NCBI GenBank assembly: GCA_030760725.1
Contig: JASWHV010000013.1
Span: 38,598,699 to 38,662,698 of the forward strand
DNA length: 64,000 bases
From: Neostapfia colusana
Lineage: Eukaryota; Streptophyta; Magnoliopsida; Poales; Poaceae
Direction of reading: 5' to 3'
Shown here in pieces: positions 22,350 to 33,414 of the stretch. Numbering within the stretch: position 1 is the stretch's first letter; every line of letters begins with the position of its first letter. The notes beneath the pieces are model-generated. The model made no database searches. It had not been told where the DNA came from and saw only the letters and a list, made by a program, of their open reading frames with translations. Made by a program: the position numbers and the translations under genes.

Positions 22350-24009
22350 TTAAAAATGTTTCTCTATGAAAAATGTATGCATGCAAGGAAATGAATTTGA
22401 GGGTGTTACAAACCTATCCCCCTTATACTGAATCTCGCCCTCGAGATTTGATAGAGTAGAGAATAGGTGAGGGAATTCGGCCTTGAGGTCTTCCTCACGC
22501 TTCCATGTAGTTTCGGCTTCAGTCTTATGGCTCCACTGTACCTTGCACCAACAGATCACCTTGTTCCTCATGACCGTTTCCTTCACGTCCAAAATTTGGA
22601 CGGGGTGCTCCACATAGGTCAGATCCTCTTGAAGCTCAAGTTCATCCATCGGTACTTGTTCTTCCGGTACTCTTAAACACTTCTTGAGTTGGGATACGTG
22701 AAACACGTCGTGTACGTCGGAGAGGTGCGTTGGCAGCTCCAGTTGATAGGCTACTTCTCCTCGCTTGCCCAAAATCTTAAATGGCCCAATGTAGCGAGGT
22801 GCTAATTTGCTCTTGACGTTGAACCGTCGTTGGCCTTGGATAGGTGATACCTTAAGGTACACGAAGTCTCCTACTTCGAAGGTCAAACTTGTTCGCCTAT
22901 TGTCCGCATAACCTTTTTGTCGTGACTGAGCAGCCTTCAAATTTTCTCGTATCGTTTGGACTTGCTTTTCAGCGTCTTGCAGCACTTCGGATCCAAACAC
23001 TTGGCTCTCTCTGGTCTCGTTCCAGAACAGCGGCGTTCTACACCGTCTACCATACAATGCTTCGAAAGGTGACATCTTCAAGCTGGCTTGATAGCTGTTG
23101 TTGTATGAGAATTCAGCATACGGCCAGCTTCTATCCCAACTGTGCCCATGTTTCAAAGCGCAAGCTCTCAACATGTCTTCCAAAATTCGATTTGTCCTCT
23201 TAGTTGGCCCGTCAGTTTGCGGGTGGTAAGCGGAGCTGAAATTCAGCCGTGTACCCATGGCTTCATGCAGCTTCTTCCAGAACCTAGAGGTAAATTGGGT
23301 ACCCCGATCTGAGACTATCTTCTTCGGAACTCCATGGTGACACATGATTTGCTCCATGTACAGCTCGGCTAGTTCTGCGACGCGGTACGTGGTTCTAACA
23401 GGAAGGAAATGGGCTGTTTTCGTCAATCGGTCCACAATAACCCAAATGGAGTCGTAACCCGATCGATTACGTGGCAATCCGACAATGAAATCCATGCTGA
23501 TGTCTTCCCACTTCCACTCGGGTACTTTCAATGGCTGCAACAGTCCAGCGGGTCTTTGATGTTTGGCATTCACCCGTTGGCACGTTTCTCATAAGGCAAC
23601 ATATTCAGCTATGTCCCTTTTCATACCATCCCACCAATAGCAAGTTTTCAGGTCCTTGTACATCTTTGTACAGCCGGGATGTATGGAATAAGGTGAGTCA
23701 TGTGCCTCCTTTAATATCGTGTCGCGGATGTGCTTCACGTTAGGCACACAAATCCTTTTTCCTAACCAAACTGTGCCCTTCTTGTCTTCCTTTAAATCCT
23801 TTTCTATGCCTTATCGGATTCTTTCCTTGATTTCCTCGTACGTTGCTTGGCCATCTCGTATCTCTTGTTCCAGCAAAGAGTTGAGTTCTATCACTTCCAT
23901 CTCGTTCAAGAACCCGAGATGTAACCGTTCAAACTCCTTGCACAGCTCGGGCGGTAGCTCCTGAACCGTGAGTTGGTGACATGCTCCCTTTCAGCTCAAG
24001 CATCAGCTA
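22350..24009 (-). pseudogene. Gypsy-3 pol: end of RNase H linker, integrase, chromodomain
   Basis: From 24009 the pol frame resumes after a one-base loss (relatives read HPGKANVVADAL), soon meets a TGA, and crosses the integrase zinc region with a further stop near 23588 (YVAL*ETCQRVNA). From 23573 there are 407 open codons: WEDISMDFIVGLPRN, VIVDRLTKTAHFLP, KKIVSDRGTQFTSRFW and SSAYHPQTDGPTKRTN (the usual TER is TKR, so the catalytic Glu appears changed). The frame then gives the GPY/F region (LAPRYIGPFKILGKRG) and chromodomain-like VICWCKVQWSHKTEAETTW. It runs through the polypurine tract into the LTR and stops at 22350. Confidence 0.9.
22411..22426 (-). other. Gypsy-3 polypurine tract
   Basis: Minus strand TAAGGGGGATAGGTT directly before LTR start TGTAACACCC. 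The pol reading frame passes through it. Confidence 0.9.
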
Positions 24010-25482
24010 CTACATTGGCCTTCCGGGGTGATAGTTGATTCCAACATCATAATCCTTGATGAGTTCCAACCATCGACGTTGTCTCAAATTCAGATCCGTT
24101 TGCGTGAATATATACTTGAGACTTTTGTGATCCGTATAGATCTCACATCGGTGGCCAAGGATATAATGCCTCCAAATCTTCAAGGCATGTACCACGGCTG
24201 CAAGTTCCAAGTCATGTCGGGGGTAATTTAGCTCGTGTTTCTTTAGTTGTCTCGACGCATAGGCTACCACTTGTCCTTCTTGCATGAGCACACATCCAAT
24301 CCCTAGTCTTGATGCGTCACAATATATATCGAAACTCTTGCTTACATCCGGCAATACCAAAACCAGTGATGTGGTTAGTCTTTTCTTGAGCTCCTCAAAG
24401 ATTTCTTGGCACACTGGTGTCCACTGAAATGCTTTTCCCTTCATTAGCAATTCAGTCATAGGCTTCGCTACCTTGGAGACATCCTTGATGAACTGTCGGT
24501 AGTATCCAGCCATCCAAGGGAAACTCCGAATATCTCTCACATTCTGCGGTTGGTTCCACTTGAAAACATCTCCCACTTTTCTGAGATCAACCAATACTCC
24601 TCTCTCGGAGATGATGTGGCCTAGGAACGATATCTCCTTTAGCCAAAATTGACATTTGTTGAACTTGGCATACAATTGATGCTCTCGCAGTTTCTGCAAT
24701 GTCAATCTCAAATGTTCTTCATGTTCTTCCTCGCTTTTTGAATACACCATGATATCGTCGATGAAAACCACGACGAACTTGTCCAAGTACTCCATGAAGA
24801 CCTTTTTCATGAGGTACATAAAATATGCGGGTGCATTCGTTAACCCAAAATACATAACGGTATATTCATATGAACCATACCGTGTTCAAAATGCAGTCTT
24901 AGGTATGTCGGAGGGCTTAATCTTCAGCTGGAATTATCCCGACCGAAGATCAATCTTGGAGAAAATTTGGGCACCTTTCATTTGGTCGAATAGGTCCTCT
25001 ATACGGGGCAGCGGGTATTTATTCTTGATCGTCACCTCATTGAGAGACCTATAATCCACACACATCCTTTGGATCCCATCCTTCTTGTCTACGAAGAGCA
25101 TGGGGGCTCTCCACGGTGACGAGCTTGGGCGTATAAAACCCTTTTCTAGCTGCTCCTGAATTTGCTTCTTAAGTTCCACTAGTTCATTAACGGGCATCCT
25201 ATATGGCCTTTTCGCTATAGGTGCAGTTCCAGGTACTAAATCAATGGCAAATTCAATGTCCCGGTCAGGTGGCATACCAGGAAGTTCTTCCGGGAACACA
25301 TCTGAAAATTCTTGAACCACCAGAATGCTTTCCAATGTTGCTTCTTCGACGTGGTTCAACTCTGCCTTCTCGGTTGCCGGTTGGGCTGACTCGAACTCAA
25401 TACGAGTACCGTGCTCATTTGTCAACTGCACGCTCCTCTCAGCACATTGAATTACTCCGTTGTGCTTGCTTAACCAATCCAT
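24010..25482 (-). pseudogene. Gypsy-3 pol: reverse transcriptase and RNase H
   Basis: From MDWLSKHNGVIQCAERSV (protease end) through EFSDVFPEELPGMPPDRDIE and VDYRSLNEVTIKNKYPLPRI to DLRSG, where a TAA (24934-24936) replaces the expected Tyr codon. A second stop (TGA) follows about 15 codons on, at AF*TRYGSYEY. The frame then continues MYFGLTNAPAYFMYLMKKVF, VVVFIDDIMVYSKSE (catalytic DD kept), FNKCQFWLKEISFLGHIISE, RNase H FDIYCDASRLGIGCVLMQEG and IYTDHKSLKYIFTQTDLNLR, ending in a frameshift at 24010. Two stops and one shift mean this copy cannot make RT by itself. Confidence 0.92.
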
Positions 25483-25495
25483 TCCAAGTATTATA

Positions 25496-26977
25496 TCAAT
25501 CCCTTGGGAATCTAAGACAATAAGGTTCGCAAGAGTCTACCCCCCTTATTTTAAGGTTTACTTTCAGATATACTATATTAGTCCTCATCTCTCCACCGGG
25601 AGAATTAACCAACATAGTGTGTTTCATGTGTGATATGGGCAGATTATACTTGGCAACATACTTGGATGATATGAATGAATGCGATGCTCCGGAATCAAAT
25701 AATACAATGGAGGGGTTGGAGTTGGCAAGGAACATACCAATCACGACGTCCTCAGCTTGTTGCGCTTCCACAGTGGAGACATGGTTCACGTTGCCACAAG
25801 CGTAGTTCTGCTGCCCACGGTTACCTTGCAAAGCTCCTCCATTCGGCCGTGGGTTCTGTCTTGGCACGTTGGTCGGCTGTCCAAGGCCTTTCTTCGGGCA
25901 TTGACTTACAAAGTGTCCCGCCTCTCCGCATGCAAAGCATGCTTTGTTGCCCAAAACAGCAGGAACGTTGGGGCAAGGATGGTTTTGAGCATAGGCGCCC
26001 ATGTTGGGATGGGGCGCAGGAGGCAAAGGCACACGAGGTGCTTGCATGACAGGACATTGCTGCGGTGGCTGATTAGGGCGAGGTAGATTTGCAGGGCGGA
26101 AAGTAGAAGCGGACGAGCCATACTGTGGTGCAGCTGGGAGCATGAAACGGGGACGTACATTGCTGCGTTGTGGCTGGTATGGCATCTTCCTCTTGCCCTC
26201 TTGCTCGATCTCACGGACCTTGCTCTCAACCACTATAGCTTTGTCAACGAGCTTCTGGAAGTTTGCATAATCATTGTTGAGCAGTTGTACTTGGATCTCA
26301 TTGTTCAATCCTCTCATGAACAAGTATTGCTTCCTTTGATCCGAGTTGACGTCTTCGGGAGCATACCTTGACAGCTGCGTGAACTTGTTGAGGTACTCAT
26401 TCACGCTCTTCCTTCCTTGGCAGAGACCTTCAAGCTCTTGCCTTTTTAGCATCTTGACTCCAGCAGGGACGTAATGAGAGCGGAAACTCTCTTTAAATTC
26501 AGCCCAAGTGATAGTCTCTTGTTTGTCATGAGCATTGCAAATAGCGTCCCACCAGTCAACGTCTGCTCCCATAAGTTGGTGCGATGCGAAGAGAACTTTC
26601 TCCCGATCATCGCACTGAACAATAGCAAGGTTCTTTTCCATGGATTTCAACCAATCATCAGCCTCCATGAGATCATTAGCTTGTGCAAAATTAGGCGGTC
26701 GAGTCCTCATGAACTCTCCGAACCTGTTGTGAGCCGGCGGTGGTGGTGGTGGGGGTGCAGGAACAGGGTTAGGATTGTTGAGATTGTTGGCTTGCAGCTG
26801 TCCCAATGTTTGTATCATAGTTTGCATGAGCTGGTTCTGCATAGCCATCAACCGTTCAAGGTTGTTTGCATCAGCCCCAGGGTTGGCACTTTCAGGAACT
26901 TCAACGTTGCCATCCCCTTGTGGTTCAGGGTGGCCACGAACGTTCCTCCTTTGGCGGCTGACGTTTTCCCTCACCAT
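25496..26977 (-). CDS. Gypsy-3 gag and protease N-terminus, frameshifted before RT
   Basis: Start chosen at 26977 (MVRENVSRQRRNVRGHPEPQ); an in-frame ATG at 27031 adds 18 residues of leader-like sequence. Domains in order: Gln-rich helix, a run of prolines, retrotransposon-gag capsid (RPPNFAQANDLMEADDWLKS, WWDAI, ITWAEFKESFRSHYVPAGV), a CCHC knuckle CFACGEAGHFVSQC, and the aspartic protease motif VLFDSGASHSFIS. The frame is open to 25496, but near 25535 a one- or two-base loss diverts the C-terminal residues (DSCEPYCLRFPRD). The family reads LIVLDSQGIDIILGMDW, which exists in the next frame. Gag itself looks intact, which would let particles form with RT supplied in trans. Confidence 0.9.
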   Translation of the reverse strand: MVRENVSRQRRNVRGHPEPQGDGNVEVPESANPGADANNLERLMAMQNQLMQTMIQTLGQLQANNLNNPNPVPAPPPPPPPAHNRFGEFMRTRPPNFAQANDLMEADDWLKSMEKNLAIVQCDDREKVLFASHQLMGADVDWWDAICNAHDKQETITWAEFKESFRSHYVPAGVKMLKRQELEGLCQGRKSVNEYLNKFTQLSRYAPEDVNSDQRKQYLFMRGLNNEIQVQLLNNDYANFQKLVDKAIVVESKVREIEQEGKRKMPYQPQRSNVRPRFMLPAAPQYGSSASTFRPANLPRPNQPPQQCPVMQAPRVPLPPAPHPNMGAYAQNHPCPNVPAVLGNKACFACGEAGHFVSQCPKKGLGQPTNVPRQNPRPNGGALQGNRGQQNYACGNVNHVSTVEAQQAEDVVIGMFLANSNPSIVLFDSGASHSFISSKYVAKYNLPISHMKHTMLVNSPGGEMRTNIVYLKVNLKIRGVDSCEPYCLRFPRD

Positions 26978-27648
26978 CTGTGAGAGGGAGTTGGGTAGAA
27001 TAGAAAAGAGAAGTTTAGATTGATCCCCCAACTATATGCATCAAGGTGTATGAACTAAATATTAATTTCAGCCTATATGGGGATGTGAACACGTGCCGAA
27101 GCATCTCACAACTCTCTACTATGTGTGGATGTGGACTTTCGCAGAAGCGTCCCACAACTCACACTAGCATACAAACACAAGCAATCATCACAAAAGTTCA
27201 ACACATCACTCCTATTCAAGCTACTACGAATTAAACGTTCCTATTACGGCTTATTCAATGGGAGTCCGAAACTTAATCATGTGAACTGGTTCTGTTCCCG
27301 CTGTGTGACGGGGGTGGTCCATCGGACACCTCAATGGGGTTAAGTGCACTCCCACGTGGTGGTGAACGAGTACTCGTGCTCCGGATCACCGGCATCTATA
27401 AATAGGACATGAGAAACTTTAGGGAAGGAATAAAATACTTTAAAACTTCAGAAGCTATGAAGCAAGGAAGCGAAAATGTTGTTGTCCAAGGAAGAGAAAA
27501 GAGGGGCTGAAAATAGCACTTTGCGGTGGCTGAATTGACAAGAAAAGTGCAGCAGCAAGCAATTTTCGAAAATAGCAGTTTTAGAGGAGTGTGCCTATGT
27601 GTTTTAGAGTGTCCGTTCTACCTAGGCTTGCGTCCTACGGTCAACGTG
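26978..27648 (-). other. Gypsy-3 5' leader
   Basis: Untranslated leader between primer-binding site and gag; no coding signal beyond short chance ORFs. Confidence 0.6.
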
Positions 27649-27660
27649 GCTCTGATACCA
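27649..27660 (-). promoter_or_regulatory. Gypsy-3 primer-binding site (tRNA-iMet)
   Basis: Minus strand TGGTATCAGAGC, exact match to the initiator tRNA-Met complement, three bases from the LTR end at 27664. Confidence 0.95.
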
Positions 27661-29791
27661 ATCTGTGACACCCGGTCCCAAAAAACACGGAACTGAGCTA
27701 ATGCATATGTGTGCCCAGGATGTTCATCACACATACACATGTAATCCACAAACTGTATTCAGAATATAACCACGAATAAATAGGGTTTAAGTACTTTATT
27801 ACATCGACTCACTGTCTCATTCATGAATCTCTAACTTATTCTTGCAGCGGAAGTCTCTAAACGACAGCGGAAACAACTAAACAGCAGCAGGCTCCATCTT
27901 CAACTCCACAGGCATGTTGACTGTAGTTCGCACGCCTAGTACTCCACATGATCCTCAAAGTACTCTTCTCCTGTTGCTGATGTTTATGTGATAATGCAAG
28001 GGTGAGTACATGTCATACTCAGCAAGTGCGGGAAAAGTATGACATGTAGCTTATAACAAGGTGGGAAATAAATAGGCTCATTGCAGCAAGCAAATTTTAT
28101 TTCACAAACATAATAAAAACAGCAACTATTTCTATGTGAGTTTAATCCGTCATAACCATGTTATATCAGCAACTTTCCTTCATCATAATTCACCATTTAT
28201 CATGTCTCAACCAGCCAATAATCTTTCTCATACTCATAAATATTCATATCCATCTCATATTCATATAACTGAAACCAAACTCATTTTCATGACTCAAACA
28301 GTCCCAAAACTAATCCCAATGACCATACCATAACCATACCGAAATAACCATCCCATGTTTTCCCTCTAATCATGTGAGTTGGCCAGGCGCTTGTGACCGG
28401 AAGCATGGCTATCATGATAGTAGTTTACACTCTGCAGAGGTGGCACCACTTTACCCACAAGTCTGTGATTTCATCACCCGTCGGCGACTGCAGAAACTCC
28501 ATTATACCAGTACACAACCATCGGTGTTTGGCCAAGAGATCAAAAAATAGCCTATACAAAGGGGCTACTAGATGTATGGACTCACTAAGGTTTCACTGGC
28601 AGGCTCGAATCACCATTCTCCCACCTACGGGCCCCCTCTTGTGCCATGCAGTTCCCAGGGCAGTCCTCTCTCGACTCCCATTCCCCGCGCCATCCACGGT
28701 CCATAACAAGCTAGTAACACACCTAATTAGTCAGCTAAGCTGCACCCATATTTGGCCTTGTGGTGGCACTGTTTTCCTGGCATGTGCTGGCATGAACCGG
28801 GCCTTAGATCTACGGCAAGTAAACCACCATATCATTTAGAAACATCCACGAACCAAGCTTGCCTAGATCACCCCCGATCCCATGCTCATTATCATCATCA
28901 ACTTTTCATCATCATTATTCATATGAGTGCAGTAGCTAAACATGTTTTAATTCAGCTTCCCTATCCCGTGGATTAAGCGAAGCAAAAAGGAAAAATGACC
29001 ATACCCAACTCATCAACTTTCCCGGCGACAAGGATGGTTAACAAAACTAGTAAACTCCTATAAAAGGGTGTCCCATCAAGTTGACTCAAGCGTACACGTT
29101 TTCGCAAACAAAACAGTTTCAAAACATAGGATCAATATGGTCAAGGGGCACTTGCCTTGCTCCTGTGGCTCTTGTTGCTCAAGCGTCTCGAAGTCTTGGT
29201 GCTGTAGTTCTTCGTAGATGGCTCCCTGAGCTTGTCCTTCTACTCATGACCACTCACATACAAAATTTACAGCAATCAAACATCATGCACAACTCTACTC
29301 AAGATGCAATGGTGTAGACGAATGCAAATCCTATGGTGCTGTTTTATTAAACCAGTCTGTACGTGTTCTTGTATGTTTTAATGGGCTTTCATGGGGTTTT
29401 AAGATGAACAAGGGTGTAGGGATCAAGTGTAGACGTGGTGATGATCTTGACTCAAGATCTAGATCAATTCCACCATCAAAAACCGATCAAAACACGATCT
29501 GTTCACACGTAAAAGTTTCTGCTTGAAGTGGAACGAAGAAAACGGATGCGTAGAGACAGCGATGACGTCGTAAGATGGGTAACAAATACCTACCTTACTT
29601 CCCTTATGATCGTCGACTCTTTTCCGATGATGGCGAGGTGTGACGGGGCTTGTCGGCGGGCTCACCGGCGACTGAACTCCGGCGAGAGGGGTGTGTGTCC
29701 AACTCGGCGAGTTGGGGGCTAGGACCTCCAAGTTGTCGACTGGGGAGGGTGGAAAAAAAGAAAGGGGTTACGGCCAAGGGGTTTTTTGGGT

Positions 29792-29803
29792 TCTATTTAT
29801 AAG
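29792..29803 (-). promoter_or_regulatory. TATA box of Gypsy-3 5' LTR
   Basis: Minus strand CTTATAAATAGA, the counterpart of 21277-21288. As the 5' LTR this is the one that would drive the element's genomic RNA. Confidence 0.78.
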
Positions 29804-29990
29804 GGGAAAAAGAGGAGTCCTACTCCAATTGGAGCTCAAATAAGTGTCCAACTCAATTTTGGATTATAACAAACTTATCTTTTCAGTTAGGTGCGGCAGC
29901 CTTGGGGATATTGTGTCGGTACCCTCAGTACCAGGTACTCCCTCGCACAGGAGAAAAATCTACCTAAGGACCTTGCATCTCTGCAGTGGT

Positions 29991-30752
29991 GAGCTCCGGA
30001 GGTGCCACGTGTCCAGCAGGGGCCGGGCTGACCCTCTCCTCAGAGGCGAGCTCCGGACATTCCACGCGGCCAGTAGAGCTGGGCCTCGCCCCCTCCGCAG
30101 GGGCGAGCTTCGAGGACGCCACGCGTCCAGCGGGGTCGGACCTCCCTTCTCCTCAGAGGCGAGCCCCGGGCCTGCCACGTGTCCGGTGGGCTGGGCCTCC
30201 CTCCTCCTTAGAGGCGAGCCCTGAGGGCGCCAAGTGTCCAGCAGGGCCGGACCTCCCCTCTCCTCAGAGGAGAGCTCCGAGGGCGCCACGTATCCCGCGG
30301 GGTCAGACCACATCCCTTCCACAAGGGTGAGCTCCGAGGGCGACACGTGTCCAGCGGTGCCGGACCTCCCTCTCCGTAGGGATGAGCTCCGAGGGCGACA
30401 CGTGTCTAGCGGTGTCGGACCTCCCCTCTCCGCGGAGGTGAGCTCTGAGGGCGACACGTGTCTAGGGAGCCGGACCTCATCCCTTCCACAGGGATGAGCT
30501 CCGAAGGCGCCATGTGTCCCGCGGGTCTGGGCCGTGCCTCTCCTCTGAGGCGAGCTCCAAGGACGACACGTGTCCAGCGGGGCTGGTCCTCATCCCCCTC
30601 CGTGGCGGTGAGCTCTGCGGGTGCCATGTGTCCCACGGTGCCGGACCTCATCCCCCTGCACGGAGGTGAGCTCCGCGGGCACCACGTGTCCCGCGGTACC
30701 AGACCTCACCCCCTCTGCGGGGTGAGCTCCGCGGCGCCACGTGTCCCGTGGT
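29991..30752 (-). repeat. G-box/ABRE tandem array in Gypsy-3 5' LTR, 14 units
   Basis: Same array as in the other LTR. Eight of 14 units keep CACGTGT (near 30005, 30174, 30341, 30397, 30453, 30566, 30680, 30735). The ACGTGTC core matches the ABA-response element / G-box class bound by plant bZIP factors; binding here is inferred. Confidence 0.9.
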
Positions 30753-30923
30753 GCCGGGGAAAGTGTCGACGGCGCACTTCGGCAAATTATAATTGGCCCA
30801 TTTCAGCTATCTTTTTCCCATTCCCCACCATTTTTATGGTTCTTTCTCCATTTCTACTTCTTTTAAAAATGTTTCTCTATGAAAAATGTATGCATGCAAG
30901 GAAATGAATTTGAGGGTGTTACA

Positions 30924-31556
30924 TTTGGGCAGTAATACTAGACATAGTAATATGAATCAGTATTGGCAATGGATTAAAATCTCTCTTCCCAGAGGTAATT
31001 CCGTCTATCCTTTGGGAATTGGGGCAATTTGTTGGGCAATATGAAAAATGAGAAATAGGGCATGTTTTGAATGAAAAAACATTAAAAATCCTTGTGATAT
31101 ATTGTTCTTTGCATGTTCTCTAATTTCCTTTTGGGCAGAGCTATATCCACAGGAAATGCAAGAGATCATCAAGAACGGTGTAGAGTCAATTATCCAGGAA
31201 GCTATGAAAATGATGCAGGCTCAAGGTCAAATTTTGATGTTACCAATAGGAGACCCAGGAAAAATTGAAAAGGCCATGTTACTGCTGGCGCAAAGACAAG
31301 AATGAAAAACATGAAAAAGTTTAGTATGGTTGTTCTGAGTTGGTGTGAAATCGTTTTTTGGTGCCTGCGTGCACAGACTGAGCTGATATTGTTATATCGG
31401 TATGGATTTCGTTGAAAACCCCATGGGGATGACCTCAATTATCCATTCATTCAGTAGTTCAATTAGATAGTAAGAGCTAGGAATGATGGATGATTGTTTC
31501 TGTAATGGATCTCTGTTTCAATAGAAATGGAGGTGGTTATGCCGAGTCAAAAAAAA
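30924..31556 (+). mobile_element. LINE-1 fragment, second half with poly(A)
   Basis: After the TTTGG duplication the LINE ORF2 end resumes: WQWIKISLPRGN, LGIGAICWAIWKMRNRACFE, then a stop, FACSLISFWAELYPQEMQEI and a C-terminal tail ending near 31305. A 3' UTR of about 240 bp leads to A8 at 31549-31556. This is the normal end of a plant LINE and fixes its plus orientation. The sequence after the A run is Gypsy-2 LTR again. Confidence 0.85.
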
Positions 31557-32830
31557 GTATGAGGTATGTATGTGCATTAGGTGTAGGATGGATGAAACCC
31601 AAGTGCATAGCCATATTATTCCCACAAGAGTGAGGGTAGTGTATAAGTCCTCGAGTAGTATACGCTGTGCTTAAGGTTCATAGAACTTCGGTACAAGTCG
31701 AGTAGTTGGAATCTACTCGTGAGTTTAGGATTCGGGACACACGGGATTGGTTCGAGTGATGTGAGATCACTTTAGAAAGAAAATGAGACTAGGCAGGGGC
31801 TAGGGAACAGCAATAGGAAGTCTTGTGGGCGCAGCCCTATCCGTGTCGTTTGAGGACTGGCCGTGTGCGGCCCTGCTGAACAAGTATTGAACGTACCGAA
31901 CGCATATTGGATATATGGGCCCCAATAAATCGATGTAACCTATACCTCCAGCGTCGAGGCATAACGCACCGATTTATAGGTGTAGGTTGAGGGCAGCAAG
32001 GTGGGAATACGCTAACGGGCATAGAGAGATGCTCCATGTAGGGAACCTCCTGTCCGTTTGGGTGCGACCGGTTCAACATTTGGGCTGTTTGGTAAAAGGT
32101 TGTCCCGTACAACATCGAGTGAGCGTGCTGTGCAGCTCCACGGTTGGGCGTACTTGACGTGCTATTCGGGTATCCCTGCAGGTGTATATCGAGTCGATTC
32201 GCCATCCCTCGCGGTGGTGAGTACCGCTTGTTCACTGCATCTTGACGTAGATAAATTATGGAATATTGTGATTCAATTCTGCTGATATGTATAAATTGTA
32301 TTGCGACATGTGTGCCACCAAATATCGCTTACTAAATTTCAGATTCATGAACTGTTAATTTGTGGCTAAAAGATGAACTAAGGATGGATTTATAGGCGTG
32401 TCCGTTTGCTGCAATTTACCATCCCATGTTCGTCGTGAACTGCATGTAGAGTTTCATGGATAGGGAGTCGGTTAAGTCTTGTTGAGCCATCGTACTCACG
32501 GTTGCTGCTATAAGTGTTTTTCAGGTAATGACTACCCCACGGACTCGGGTTACGAGTCCACCAGCAAGGGCTACCCTCTGTCGGGGACCACGGCTGAGTG
32601 GGAGCCGTACACGCCGCGCTGAGCTGAGGAGTGCAGCTAGTGTGGGTTGTCCATAGGGTTGAACAACCAACTTTTGCTAGATAGATGGGCGTGAGTTGTA
32701 TAAACTTAGCTTCCGCTGTTGTAATCTCAATACTTAGTTTGTAACTGAAGTCTTGTACTACTTTGTACATATTCAGTTGTTTTGTATGTAATACAATATT
32801 TCCTTATGATGGGTGCTGTCGGGTGTCGCA
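31557..32830 (+). repeat. Gypsy-2 3' LTR, second part
   Basis: This continues the LTR broken at 18782. In reverse it matches the Gypsy-1 LTR at about 5980-6480 and LTR-4 at 36740-37200 (blocks GAAAATGAGAC, TACAxGTCGAGTAGTTGGAA). The likely LTR end is GGGTGTCGCA at 32830, paralleling CCGGGTGTCACA of Gypsy-3. The two parts add up to about 3.4 kb. The 32831-32862 stretch beyond is flanking sequence. Confidence 0.78.
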
Positions 32831-32914
32831 TCGTGCGGCACCACCCTCTAAGATTCTGGGCGTGTGGATTCCAGTCCGCCAAAGGCACCTGACTCCCGGC
32901 TTAATAGGATTGAT

Positions 32915-33045
32915 AGAGTACTCATACCATCAAGGTATACCTTCTTTTCTGGAAGCCCACCTGCAAAGGACTCCAGGGTTAAGTGTGCTTGGTCCGGGGG
33001 AATTTGGGGATGGGTGACCGATCGGGAAGTTTTCCCAGGTGTGCA
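32915..33045 (+). repeat. 5S-rRNA-like segment in Cassandra LTR1
   Basis: Order and spacing follow plant 5S rRNA: CATACCA near the 5' part, GGGTTAAGTGTGCTTGG (box A region) near 32978, and an exact GGATGGGTGACC (box C region) at 33008-33019 followed by GGGAAGT. These are the internal RNA polymerase III promoter parts. It is too diverged to be a ribosomal gene. Confidence 0.88.
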
Positions 33046-33414
33046 TGAGTGAGGACAAAGTCCGCAGAAAAGACTACTATTGATCTGTGGGGCTAGTCTA
33101 TGATCCTAGAGAGCTGCCACAAATGGTATCAGAGCCGACCCTCGCAGTTTCACGGGTGTGTACGGGTCAGTGAGAAGGATACGGTAGCGTACGGGTCAAG
33201 GACGTGGGTACGTACGCATGACGCGTGGGTTCTCTGTGTAGGATACGGTATGGTACGTATGCTGCTAACCGACGTACAGTATGCGTATGCCAGTACTGAA
33301 CGTACGGATGTGGCTAAGAGGGACGTTCCTGTCTTGGCGTTGACCGACGAGGACGTCGGTCTTCTAAGGGGGGTGGATTGTGTGATATCCTGACTCCCGG
33401 CTTAATAGGATTGA

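Larger units (their letters stand above)
19146..22410 (-). repeat. Gypsy-3 3' LTR (3265 bp)
   Basis: Plus-strand start TGTGACACCCGG, end GAGGGTGTTACA. Collinear with the right LTR over its whole length. In element orientation it has about 160 bp of AT-rich start, then the G-box tandem array, then a TATA box, then about 2 kb more. Related truncated copies occur at 53625-54543 and 54741-55527. ORFs around 19618-20492 and 28136-28976 are the same LTR sequence and code for nothing recognisable. Confidence 0.96.
19146..30923 (-). mobile_element. Gypsy-3: complete chromodomain Ty3/gypsy element, 11.8 kb, TSD TTTGG
   Basis: Both LTRs, primer-binding site, gag-protease, RT-RNase H, integrase with chromodomain and polypurine tract are present. 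LTR ends on the plus strand are TGTGACACCC and GTGTTACA. A perfect 5-bp duplication TTTGG flanks it (19141-19145 and 30924-30928) inside LINE-1, and the LINE reading resumes on the other side. LTRs are about 3.26 kb and differ at roughly 14 of the first 320 positions by eye. The internal region carries several stops and frameshifts, so it is not autonomous. Confidence 0.97.
27664..30923 (-). repeat. Gypsy-3 5' LTR (3260 bp)
   Basis: Starts TGTGACACCCGG after the primer-binding site and ends GGGTGTTACA before target duplication TTTGG. Same order of blocks as the left LTR, including the G-box array and TATA box. Slightly better preserved at CpG sites than the left LTR. Confidence 0.96.
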
